The position numbers were made by a program, and so were the translations under genes. From Culex pipiens pallens (taxonomy: Eukaryota > Arthropoda > Insecta > Diptera > Culicidae), in contig NC_068939.1 in NCBI RefSeq assembly GCF_016801865.2, forward strand, positions 58,074,694 to 58,138,693: a DNA stretch of 64,000 nucleotides, given 5' to 3'. Below are positions 24,610 through 33,651 of the stretch, in pieces (position 1 is the first letter of the stretch; every line of letters begins with the position of its first letter). The notes under the pieces were generated by a model. The model had not been told where the DNA came from, searched no databases, and was given only the letters and a program-made list of their open reading frames with translations.

Positions 24610-25696
24610 CAGGGGTGCCCAACCTTTTGGCCCTGCGGGCCAGATCTGATTTTTCTAAAGCAGAGGCGGGCCGGAACTAATGTTGGTGAAAGTAAAAAAC
24701 AGTAAACATTTTTTTTCATAAAATTTATTTTAATAGATTAATTTAAGTAAACAAATACATAAACAAGTGTTGCAAATAAGATTCAAATAACTTGATTTTA
24801 AGAAAGAAATACAAAGATTACTTTCAAAGATGTGTTTAATTGATTTACTTTTATTTTGTTTTGGACAAAATTGTATTGTAATTGTTCTTGTCGATTGAAA
24901 TTGAATTCCGACACCAAGATAAAATTTATTAAAACGAAATTTGGATTCAAATCTTCTCTACGAAAAAACAATTTTTGCGTTGTTGTGCACCTTTATTCAA
25001 ATATTTTACAAAACATTTTAAAATTATTTTAAAGACATGAAATTAAAAAAAAAGTGTATACAAATATAAATCTGATTCGTCATTCTTCAAATTTCTTAGA
25101 ATTATTGAGGATCATAAAAAATGCTATCTAATTTCTTGACTTCTTTAGATTGTTTTTTTAATTTTTTTTTAAATATTTGCAGCGATCTTTATTTTCAATA
25201 TGATTAATTTGCCTTTTTTAAGCTATTTCCCAGCAAAACTTTATCATTGAAAAGTTGCTCTGAAAAAATAATAATAATTAATCAAAATCCTCAAAAAAGA
25301 AACAATTGAATTAGAAATAAAAACAGCCAAAACTTTAAGAAATTAGAATTCAGTGTCTTTTGCAATCTTTTTGCATATTTTTCAAGTTTAATAATTAATT
25401 CTTATAACATCAATATTGAAATAATAAGAATTAAATTCAAACATAAAGAATGTTTAGATGTGAAATAAAATCATTTCAAAAAATACAAAGGCATAATCCT
25501 AACAAACGTTGAATTAGTAACATTGTATGTCAAAAACAAAATAAACAAATAATTGTTTTGTTATAATATCTTTTGTATTGTTTCCATTGATTTTTTTTTT
25601 ATTTAGACACTCAATTAATTTATTGAACATTTTACGAAGGGCCGGTCATAGAACCATTTTGAAAAGCAGTCGCGGGCCGGCCGTTGGGCAGGCCTG
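24610..25696. mobile_element. hAT-superfamily non-autonomous element
   Basis: The left end CAGGGGTGCCCAACCTTTTG is mirrored by CCGTTGGGCAGGCCTG at the right. A perfect 8-bp duplication ACTTAAGT flanks it (24602-24609 and 25697-25704). Subterminal GGGCC blocks (GGCCCTGCGGGCCAG and CGGGCCGGCC) are also inverted. CAGG-type ends plus 8-bp duplications fit hAT. The 1,087-bp AT-rich interior has no transposase. Confidence 0.85.
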
Positions 25697-25711
25697 ACTT
25701 AAGTGATATGT

Positions 25712-27061
25712 GGGCAATTCTCCGCCAACTCACACAGCAGTTGCCCCGACCCCTCTTCGATTTGCGTGAAACTTTGTCCTAAGGAGTAACTTTTGTCCCT
25801 GATCACGAATCCGAGGTCCGTTTTTTGATATCTCGCGACGGAGGGGCGGTACGACCCCTTCCATTTTTGAACATGCGAAAAAAGAGGTGTTTTTCAATCA
25901 TTTGCAGCCTGAAACGGTGATGAGATAGAAATTTGGTGTCAAAGGGACTTTTATGTAAAATTAGACGCCCGATTTGATGGCGTACTCAGAATTCCGAAAA
26001 ACGTATTTTTCATCGAAAAAAACACTAAAAAAGTTTTAAAAATTCTCCCATTTTCCGTTACTCGACTGTAAAAAAATTTGGAACATGTCATTTTATGGGA
26101 AATTTAATGTACTTTTCGAATCTACATTGACCCAGAAGGGTCATTTTTTCATTAAGAACAAAATTTTTCATTTTAAAATTTCGTGTTTTTTCTAACTTTG
26201 CAGGGTTATTTTTTAGAGTGTAATAATGTTTTACAAAGTTGTAGAGCAGACAATTACAAAAATGTTGATATATAGACATAAGGGGTTTGCTTGTAAACAT
26301 CACGAGTTATCGCGATTTTACGAAAAAAAAGTTTTGAAAAAGTTGGTCGTCATCGATCATGGCCGTTCATGGTCACCCGCGACAGACACGGACGACGAAA
26401 CAAAAAGAAACGCAAAAAGTAACTTTTTCAAAACTTTTTTTCGTAAAATCGCGATAACTCGTGATGTTTATAAGCAAACTTCTTATGCCTACATATCAAT
26501 TTTTTTGTAATTGTCTGCTCTATAACTTTGTAGAACATTGTTACACTCTAAAAAATAACCCTGCAAAGTTAGAAAAAACACGAAATTTTAAAATGAAAAT
26601 TTTTGTTCTAAATGAAAAAATGACTCTTCTGAGTCAATGTAGATTTGAAAAGTACATTAAATTTCCCATAAAATGACATGTTTCAAAATTTTTTACAGTC
26701 GAGTAACGGAAAATGGGAGAATTTTTAAAACTTTTTTAGTGTTTTTTTCGATGAAAAATACGTTTTTCAGAATTCTGAGTACGCCATCAAATCGAGCGTC
26801 TAATTTTACATAAAAGTCCCTTTGACACCAAATTTCTATCTCATCACCGTTTCAGGCTGCAAATTATTGAAAAACACCTCTTTTTTCGCATGTTCAAAAA
26901 TGGAAGGGGTCGTACCGCCCCTCCGTCACGAGATATCAAAAAACGGACCTCGGATTCGTGATCAGGGACAAAAGTTACTCCTTAGGACAAAGTTTCACGC
27001 AAATCGAAGAGGGGTCGGGGCAACTTTTCCCGATTTCGTGTGAGTTGGTAGAGAATTACCC
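25712..27061. mobile_element. Complete GGGTAATTCTC foldback element (about 650-bp inverted arms)
   Basis: The whole 1,350 bp is one large palindrome: the left arm from GGGCAATTCTCCGCC is mirrored by the right arm ending GAGAATTACCC. A short unique centre (about 26340-26410) contains ATGGCCGTTCATGGTCACCC. ATGT flanks both ends, suggesting a 4-bp target duplication; a second copy (47430-48550) is flanked by ATTT. It is inserted in the GCCTTCCTCAC element. Reading frames inside it are products of the palindrome. Confidence 0.85.
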
Positions 27062-27077
27062 ATGTATGTTGTTTTTT

Positions 27078-27600
27078 TATGCCGGATCTCACTTATCTAT
27101 GTGAAAACTTTGTCCGGATCCATCATCCGACCCATCGTTAGTTAGATAATCAAAAGACCTTTCCAATGAGTCCAAAACATTGAAGATCTGGCAAACCTGT
27201 CTCGAGATATGACCACTTAAGTGATATTAATGTACTTTTTTGATGCCGGATGACACTTAAATGTATATAAACTATGTCCGGATCCAACATTCAACCCATT
27301 TTTGATTAGGTAATCAAAAGACTTTTCCAATGAGTCCAAAACATTGAAGATCTGGCACCCTGTCTCAAGTTATGACCACTTAAGAGATATTTTTATACTT
27401 TTTTTTTAAATTCCTAAGCTTTGTCCGGATCCATCATCCGACCCATCGTTGGTTAGGTAATGAGTTTTTTTAAGAATTGGCAACGCTCAGTTTGAAGTTA
27501 TGACCGCTTAAGTGACATTTGTGTATTTTTCTATTGTGAAATAGATGTAATTTGTGTCCAAACTCATCATATCACCAAACGTTGATAAAAAGTTAGGAAG
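27078..27600 (-). repeat. About three diverged 164-bp monomers
   Basis: Repeats of GCCGGAT(C)TCACTTA... TCCGGATCC... CTTTCCAATGAGTCCAAAAC at about 160-bp spacing, reverse orientation relative to the array at 39.9-41.7 kb. Confidence 0.75.
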
Positions 27601-27761
27601 GCACCAACCACATAGGTGGATTAAGTTAGTTTTTTTTATCATCATAAACTGTATTGAAGTCTCTTATTTAAAAGATTTTTTTACGAGTTATCCTGTAGGA
27701 TGATAGTGGTCAAGAAGAAATTTGTGTAAATAAAATTCAAATAAATCACTGCAAATATATA

Positions 27762-27767
27762 TTTATT
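27762..27767 (-). terminator. Polyadenylation signal AATAAA (minus-strand gene)
   Basis: AATAAA on the minus strand lies 105 bp past the stop codon of the gene at 27872-28222, at a place matching the AATAAA of the plus-strand paralogue. Confidence 0.65.
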
Positions 27768-27871
27768 AAATTCGTCCCATATTCCAAATCACCGGTGCTT
27801 GCGACGTTTTTACTCCAGAAAAAAACATTCCTTCATCCGCATAAGAAGAGCATCGTCAATCCTTGTCCATT

Positions 27872-28222
27872 TTACCACGGGTACCAGGCACGGTTTCCGG
27901 CGAGGGCAGCGGTGGTGGGCGGAACCACGGGAGCAGCACGGTTCCAGGCAGTGGCCGGGTTGGCTCCCCAACGGTTCCACGGATCGGCAGCTCCGGCAGC
28001 AGCTCCCCAGCGGTTCCAGCGTGGGTCAACGGCGGCGGCCGCAGCAGGGTTGTTCCAACGGTTCCACGGGTTGACGGCAGCGGCAGCGGCTACCGGAGCC
28101 ACTCTGGGATCGGCCCAGGCCGCGTTCCACATGGTCTCCGAGGTTTCGAGACCCGTCGGCTTTTCGGCGGGGGTACAGGCGGCCAGAGCGACCAGGGCAG
28201 CGATGAGAACCAGCTTGAACAT
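27872..28222 (-). CDS. Secreted W/A/N/P-rich low-complexity protein, intronless copy
   Basis: A 116-residue protein; I start at MFKLVLIAALVALAAC because the paralogue has the same start. The upstream in-frame Met gives 27 residues that would be 5' UTR in the paralogue. A signal peptide (about residues 1-17) is followed by AEKPTG and a mature part with three (D/N)P(R)WNRW motifs near residues 51-56, 66-72 and 80-85, alanine runs, 11 tryptophans and a C-terminal AWYPW. There is no catalytic domain. This fits an extracellular structural protein, possibly of the mosquito low-complexity cuticular type with conserved Trp (CPLCW/CPLCA-like), but chorion or another secreted matrix role is possible. 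Relative to the paralogue it differs at five residues, all within the first 26. It lacks the 61-bp intron exactly. The TATA box and initiator are at 28313-28320 and 28281-28291. Confidence 0.88.
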   Translation of the reverse strand: MFKLVLIAALVALAACTPAEKPTGLETSETMWNAAWADPRVAPVAAAAAVNPWNRWNNPAAAAAVDPRWNRWGAAAGAADPWNRWGANPATAWNRAAPVVPPTTAALAGNRAWYPW

Positions 28223-28280
28223 CTTGAAGTTGAAAATTTCGGTTGCTTCCTTAAGTGATGCTTGTTGTAATTGCAATCGG

Positions 28281-28320
28281 ATACTGTATGAAAAGTAAGC
28301 CAATCACCCGGCTTTATATA
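28281..28320 (-). promoter_or_regulatory. Core promoter of the minus-strand gene (TATA plus initiator)
   Basis: On the minus strand TATATAAA (28320 to 28313) is followed about 30 bases later by TCATACAGTAT (28291 to 28281), a likely start region. The layout is the same in the divergent paralogue. The 5' UTR would be about 65 bases. Confidence 0.75.
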
Positions 28321-28322
28321 CA

Positions 28323-28805
28323 ATTACCCGGTAAGTCACCCTCGCCGTACGAGCAGAAGCTCTTTCTAAATGACGCACGGTCAAAGTCAGCGGCCGGAGT
28401 GACATTTACCGCAAAATGTGGCTCACACGCTAGCGCCGATAGGTCGCTAATCTATAGCCACGAGGAGGAGGAGGAGGAGGAGTCACTTGGTGCTACTAGG
28501 CTAATGGTAGAGACTAAGGGAGGATTAGATTTGATTAACGTTAATGTGGCATTTTTAGGAATAAATTCTGTGTAGGCGAAGGGAACTGAGTGTTTAATTT
28601 TAATGTTAAGATACTAACATTAATCTTATTGACACTTCCTGGGAGGGTAGGGCATGAAGTCGTCTTCAATCATTTCGAAGAGAATTCAGTATCATAATTA
28701 CTTATGACTTAAGCAAAATTGAATAGCATCCTCCTCGATTTAAATTATTGAAATTTAATTCTAGATAGCCCTCGAACGCCTAGTCTTTTTCAGCTTCAAT
28801 TAAAG
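28323..28805. promoter_or_regulatory. Shared divergent intergenic control region
   Basis: The 0.48 kb between the two TATA boxes. It has a (GAG)n run at 28462-28482 and a GGTCAAAGTCA motif at 28379-28389 resembling a direct-repeat nuclear-receptor site; the latter is a weak suggestion. No other gene fits here. Because both core promoters point outward, common enhancers could drive both genes. Confidence 0.5.
28462..28482. repeat. GAG trinucleotide repeat
   Basis: Seven GAG units in the divergent promoter region. Confidence 0.9.
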
Positions 28806-28842
28806 TATATAAGGCCAGCTGATTGGCTTAGCTTCATACAGT
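28806..28842 (+). promoter_or_regulatory. Core promoter of the plus-strand gene (TATA plus initiator)
   Basis: TATATAAG at 28806-28813 is followed by TCATACAGT at 28834-28842, about 30 bp downstream, as usual for TATA-type insect promoters. The start codon is at 28915, so the 5' UTR is about 75-80 bases. Confidence 0.78.
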
Positions 28843-28914
28843 ATCCAATTGCAATTACATCAAGCATCATCGAAATAAGCTTCCGAAAGGAATTGAAACA
28901 TTTTTAACTTCAAG

Positions 28915-29326
28915 ATGTTCAAGCTGGTAAGAACCCTTAAAAATCTTAAATTTTCCAAGCAATGAAATCAAAACCATCAAACTTCAGGTTCTCATCGCCG
29001 CCCTGGCTACCCTGGCCGTCTGTGCCCCGGCCGAAAAGCCGACGGGTCTCGCAACTTCGGAGACCATGTGGAACGCGGCCTGGGCCGATCCCAGAGTGGC
29101 TCCGGTAGCCGCTGCCGCTGCCGTCAACCCGTGGAACCGTTGGAACAACCCGGCTGCGGCCGCCGCCGTTGACCCACGCTGGAACCGCTGGGGAGCTGCT
29201 GCCGGAGCGGCCGATCCGTGGAACCGTTGGGGAGCCAACCCGGCTACGGCGTGGAACCGTGCTGCTCCCGTGGTTCCGCCCACCACCGCTGCCCTCGCCG
29301 GAAACCGTGCCTGGTACCCGTGGTAA
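28915..29326 (+). CDS. Secreted W/A/N/P-rich low-complexity protein, intron-containing copy
   Basis: Two exons, 28915-28926 (ATGTTCAAGCTG) and 28988-29326, joined across a 61-bp intron, encode 116 residues. The signal peptide MFKLVLIAALATLAVCA is followed by PAEKPTG and a mature part with three (D/N)P(R)WNRW motifs, polyalanine stretches, 11 tryptophans and C-terminal AWYPW. From residue 27 on it is identical to the minus-strand paralogue. A short intron splitting the signal-peptide codons and a TATA promoter are usual in insect cuticle protein genes (established pattern), which supports a secreted structural protein. I cannot assign a named family with certainty. The 3' UTR carries AATAAA at 29431-29436. 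Confidence 0.9.
28927..28987 (+). other. Intron (61 bp) within the signal-peptide codons
   Basis: Begins GTAAGAAC and ends AACTTCAG, phase 0, after codon 4. The paralogue reads straight through AAGCTG|GTTCTC with no insertion, which confirms the splice boundaries. Confidence 0.9.
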
Positions 29327-29430
29327 AATGGACAAGGATTGACGATGCTCTTCTTATGCGGATGAAGGAATGCTTTTTTCTGGAGTTGAAACGTCGCAAG
29401 CACCGGTGATTTGTGAAATGGAACGATTTC

Positions 29431-29436
29431 AATAAA
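29431..29436 (+). terminator. Polyadenylation signal AATAAA (plus-strand gene)
   Basis: AATAAA lies 105 bases beyond the TAA stop, followed by a T-rich stretch. Confidence 0.75.
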
Positions 29437-29543
29437 TATCTTTTTGCAGTGATTCAATGGAATTTTATAAATCGGACTTAGAATTCAATGAAATAACAAT
29501 CCCAAGAACATCAATTGATTTTTTTATGTTTATAACAACTAGC

Positions 29544-30698
29544 CACAGACAAACAGACGTGACTCTCCATACAAATTATTATTGAAATCCATCGTCCTTC
29601 ATCAAACCACCAAATCACGGCGACGCCAGCGCTGCCTGGTGAGCTGATGCCGAAGCGCAGCTCAAACATACCAATACAAACCCTTCACTGTCATGTGTCA
29701 TGCCAATGTATTCGTGAGACAATCAAGCCAAAACGATTGTAAACATAATCAGCTGATCGAAATAATTTTGTTGTTGCTGATCGTCAGTCCCGATGAAAAA
29801 CATAAAAATCAACATCGATGGCCGAAGATGACGGTTGGTCGGTTCCACGGTTGGTTCCGTTTCCAATGGCAATGGCTGAAAACCTGGTCCTCCCGTTGCT
29901 TCCAAGTTCTGTCGAAGATTCCTTCTTCGAAATCTCGATACCCCTGGTCACGAAAACACCAGTAGTGGCCGCTGAAATAGAAAAAAAATCCAATGCAGAT
30001 CTACCAGAATTGATCCCTATGATGGGTGTTTGGAAACATCCGCCGGGAACGTGTCCACGGAGCAGTTAAGTTGCGCCAAACAACAAAAGCAAAAAGTCGC
30101 AAAGATTCCAAAAAACGCTACCACAAAATCATACATCGAAACACAATCAAAGAAACTCAACTGTAGAAGAAGATTGAGTGGCGCCCACGATCGACGCAAC
30201 ATCGCCAAAAGGACGACCAGCAGCAGCAATCTGAGCAGCAGTCCACGAAGGATAAGCATCAGGTTGCTCCGAAGGAGATGACTCCACCATAGGATCCGGC
30301 TTCCTCCGCAGTATCGGGCGCCTCAGCAGCAGCCTCAACATCGGCGGGCTGTTGAGGAGTCCTCCCGGGTTAATAGTGGGGCAAAAGGTATGTCCTCGTT
30401 AGTCAGCCACTCATATGACCCTGACCAAGACTGCCCCAATCTTGTCCAGCAAAGCCTGGATTGTGGATTATCGTTCCTGAATTCCATCATAATTGTTTTG
30501 TTTTCATTTGCTGCCTCACACGTGCTCACGCTCAACTTAAAAACACACATCACACACACTGAGAAAAGACGGGCGAGCTGTCACGACAGCAGCGCCATCA
30601 GCGCCGGGTGAGTGGATGCCGAAACAAAATTGCATTTGAAATAACCGTTTTAGAAGGACGATGGTTCGGCACTCGAGTGTCCCGTCTGTTTGTCTGTG
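29544..30698. mobile_element. TIR transposon carrying gene-like sequence
   Basis: CACAGACAAACAGACG (29544-29559) is perfectly inverted at 30683-30698. AACTAGC directly abuts both ends (AACTAGCC with one shared base), a 7-8-bp target duplication consistent with hAT or P superfamilies. The interior is unusually GC-balanced with coding-like composition (for example an 83-codon frame from 29818), unlike the AT-rich MITEs around it. No transposase motif is recognised. It may contain captured host gene fragments or a decayed transposase 5' part. Confidence 0.7.
29818..30069 (+). pseudogene. Coding-like fragment inside the TIR element, unidentified
   Basis: An 83-codon frame starting MAEDDGWSVPRLVPFPMAMA, with many Pro, Val and Leu and a plausible start context. 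It overlaps other frames and ends without a domain. It may be the first exon of a decayed transposase or a captured gene piece. Weak evidence. Confidence 0.3.
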
Positions 30699-31600
30699 AA
30701 CTAGCCTTCAGTTCAACTGAAGAAATTCTACAAAATATCAAAATACAAAAATACTTAGACTCATCAGTTATAAATTTGTAGGACATTGATGATATGAAAA
30801 AAAAGCTATTTTTGGATTTTTCTTCAGAAAAGTCGATGAAAATCGATGCACAGTGGAATGGAACCCAAAATCGGACTTAATTGAACGCGGATGGATTCTA
30901 AGTATGAATCGATTGGTGATGGTTTCATCCACCGCTCAAAACGGTAAAGGTCCATTTTGCCCCAATCCCCCCTTTTTCAACAATTTTTCTAGAAAATCGC
31001 TCTGTATTTTGAGCGCAGGCTTTTTGCGGCCATCAAAACTGCACTTAACTTATGTGAAAATGTTCCAGAAATCCATTAAAAATAACCACTTGCACCGCAC
31101 CGGGTCCATTTAAACCCAATTTCGTTATAACACATTTTTGGCCGTTTTCAAATGTTAGGTCAGATTTTGAAAAACTGATTTTTTTTATATTTTATAAATA
31201 TTTTTATCGTAAATATCAGACAATTTTACATAAAAATGACTATATGCATATCAAACTTCATGTTTTAAAAAGAGGAGTGTATAACTCATGTCCCCATCCA
31301 AAATCAAGAAGTTTGATACGTCGCATGACTAGTTTACGCTATTTCTTACTGCGGTTCCGGATGTGCCCACCGGAGATCAGTGGAACCGGTTCCGATGGGT
31401 CCTATGGATTTTAATATTATTCTAGGAATGTTTTGCATGATTATTCATGGTAGAAGAGAACTTTTTTTTTATAAATCTGATATAAATTCTGATTCCGGAT
31501 CATCCGGTGGCCTGTAGTTCCTGATGCAAAAACGAAAAAAACGAAAAACGAAAAGATAAAAATATTTTAATGTTTTTCATATTAAAAAATGAACAGTTTT
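30699..31600. other. AT-rich spacer with GC-mixed short blocks
   Basis: No gene is seen. The block 31340-31415 (GGTTCCGGATGTGCCCACCG) is more GC-rich and probably part of a dispersed repeat. Confidence 0.35.
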
Positions 31601-32300
31601 TGATTTTTGTATTTTTTAAAAAACCAAATTTTAAAATCGGGCTCCGTCATGCACACGGGATATGTCTTGGGAGTCTTCACTCCGAATTTCAGCCAATTTG
31701 GTCTATCCCATCTCAAGATATCGTGGCACCCGTAATTCAACTCGGCGTTTAGAGAAAAACGTTCAAAAAGTTTGACAGTTCGCTTTGCGCATGGCGAAAT
31801 TGTGAACTTAAATCGTCTCTTACTCAGTTCAATCACGAAATAACTGCATACAACTTTCAGGAGTGATTGAAAATCATCTTTTTGCAATTCCGCTGTAAAA
31901 CTGTAAACTTTTCCTGTCCTTCTGGAGAAACAAAACGGCCTACTTTTCCCTACCAAAAATAACAGAAAGGAAAATTAATACCTTTCAATACCAGTGCTGA
32001 AAAGTTCTACTTTTAAGCACTGAAATGGGTGCTGAAAAGTTGAACTTTTCAATACTATTATCGAAAAGTAAAATTTTTAAATATTTTTTTATTTTGAACG
32101 GTGAATTTAATAAACACATGAATGTTTGACATAAAATTCAATTCAAGAAGCTTTTTTCGGAATTGCAAAAAATGTTGTAAGCAACTCGTTGCAAAACTTG
32201 ATTTTTTCAGCACTCGTCGTATTTATCCGTACGACTTGTGCTGAAAAAGTCTTCTTTTTGCAACTTGTTGCATAAACTACTATTTTAGTGAATTTAGTGA
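31600..32300. mobile_element. Composite of two dispersed repeats
   Basis: The part 31630-31890 matches 47750-48015 (shared CACACGGGATATGTCTTGGG and GACAGTTCGCTTTGCGCATG). The part 31890-32290 belongs to the family at 38100-38392 and 54086-54525 (CTGAAAAGTTCTACTTTT, CACTGAAATGGGTGCTGAAA). Two overlapping minus-strand frames here are repeat-derived. Confidence 0.65.
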
Positions 32301-33110
32301 ATTTTCTGTAATATGAAATATTGTAATTTTCTTGGAATCGAAGTAGCCATACGCGAGATCGGACGTGAAATTTGTTCGGTGCTGAAAATTTGACGTTTTT
32401 CTTCTGTTTAGAGTTATTTTTCGTTGGCAAATTCCAAGAAAGTTTTTGATGATTTTTTTCGGATTTGTTTTTGCTGTAAGTAAATCTACAAGCTGAAGAC
32501 AAAAGTGAAGCTCTGCATGATTTTTCGTGTGGCGAAACGGGAAAGATTTCCGTTTGGTTCCAGCCGTTCCGGCAAGGCCAGAAGTTGTTCACAACCCGCG
32601 GATGCCTGGATTCGATGATGTTCTAGTGAAGCAACAGCATCGTATTCGATGTATATTCGGTTTGTCGAATGCTTTGGAGACCCTTGGTGAGATCTTTCCA
32701 TACGTTTGTTTTTGCTAGATAATTCATATTATATTCTATTTATCAAATGCAATATCCTTTCTACAGTATGGCCCATAAAAAAATGCGACATGTGCATTTT
32801 TTCACAGAAAAAGTGGTGCCATTCTTAAATTTATTTAACAATCTGATTTTTAATGTATTATGGTGTTAGTTTAGTATGTTTTGAAGATATCGTCATGATA
32901 GTTTTTTGCAGTTCACCAAAACTGTGTACAGGCGGTCTACAATTATGATTGTATTTTTGGAACAATATTTACCCTAATTAAATAATTTATATTTCAAAAA
33001 CGAAACAGTTTAAAATATCCAACAATGTGCCGAAAGCATCATTAGAAGTCCTTTTTAAATACGACCAATCAACGAAGTTTTTATAATTTTGTTTAAATTG
33101 TTAATTTGTG
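32301..33110. other. AT-rich DNA with a possible Tc1/mariner-like end
   Basis: The text TACAGTATGGCCCATAAAAA near 32765 looks like a TA-flanked CAGT-type transposon end, but no inverted partner is seen. A GC-mixed block at 32510-32700 has no clear coding frame. Confidence 0.3.
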
Positions 33111-33114
33111 TGTA

Positions 33115-33512
33115 CTCCACCCCATCTACCATAACCTTAATCCAAATTTTACCCCCTCCCCCCTCCTCCCTCTTCCCCCTCCTTGAATAATAATAATTAC
33201 TTGCCAAATTTACACTTACACACCCAACCACAACTCATTCGGAGCGTTTGGTACGGTATGTCCACGCATCCTTCCTCCCCTGTTGATTCTGTGAAATGTG
33301 ATCCGTTCTCAGAATCTGTCTCTGCGGTTAATGCAACGCAGTAGGCCTGGCCGCTTTAATTTTTGCAATACATGTTCGGGGTTACTCGGATGTAATGCAA
33401 TCATTAATATTGACAAGAAAGGACTTGGGGCGTAATCTAACCAAAAGTTCTCCCAGGATGCTTTCTTCGGACTGGCTGCGCTTGTGTTCGATTAGATTAG
33501 ATTAGATTAGAT
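33115..33512 (+). mobile_element. 3' end of a non-LTR retrotransposon (LINE)
   Basis: A GC-mixed 3'-UTR-like segment (with CCACGCATCCTTCCTCCCC and GCAACGCAGTAGGCCTGGCC) ends in a short tandem tail (GATTA)n at about 33488-33512. This layout, 5'-truncated with a simple-repeat tail, is typical of mosquito LINEs. No reverse transcriptase is present. The clade is not assigned. Confidence 0.65.
33488..33512. repeat. (GATTA)n tail
   Basis: About four to five GATTA units, the probable LINE tail. Confidence 0.85.
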
Positions 33513-33651
33513 ATGAAATATTGTAATTTTCTACATGTATGTAACCCCTTAAGATATAAGTCGGTTACTAAACAAACCGTCTCAGTTGAAACATACTATG
33601 GTCATGGCCAAGTCCTGCCAAGACGGGGGTGCTAATACATACATACAGTGA

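Larger units (their letters stand above)
23526..27632 (-). mobile_element. GCCTTCCTCAC transposon, reversed, interrupted by three nested insertions
   Basis: The end TTGCCTTCCTCACTGAGGTAA (23524 on) and the opposite end GGAAGGCACCAACCACATAGG (27597 on) match, in reverse, the two ends of the copy at 39.8-42.06 kb. Between them lie the GT microsatellite (23644-23668) and 164-bp monomers (24450-24601; 27078-27600). Insertions at 23782-24367, 24610-25696 and 25712-27061 split it. Removing them restores continuity with the 41.7-42.0 kb copy. Confidence 0.75.
27786..29412. repeat. Inverted gene duplication (imperfect palindrome)
   Basis: The left arm 27786 to about 28320 and right arm about 28806 to 29412 are reverse complements across 3' UTR, coding region, 5' UTR and core promoter. 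A roughly 485-bp spacer separates them. Identity is near perfect from the 3' UTR through the mature coding region and drops in the signal peptide, the 5' UTR and the intron position. Confidence 0.9.

Noticed and set aside
27795..28298. 167- and 131-codon plus-strand frames over the minus gene
   Set aside because: Antisense shadows of the GC-rich coding region; the minus frame has the signal peptide, promoter and polyadenylation signal.
28946..29457. 157- and 129-codon minus-strand frames over the plus gene
   Set aside because: Antisense shadows of the plus-strand gene, mirrored in the paralogue.
31582..31956. 124-residue frame sharing about 80 residues with a frame at 47683-47973
   Set aside because: Both lie in the same dispersed repeat; similarity follows from DNA homology. 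A dN/dS test over many copies would be needed to revive it.
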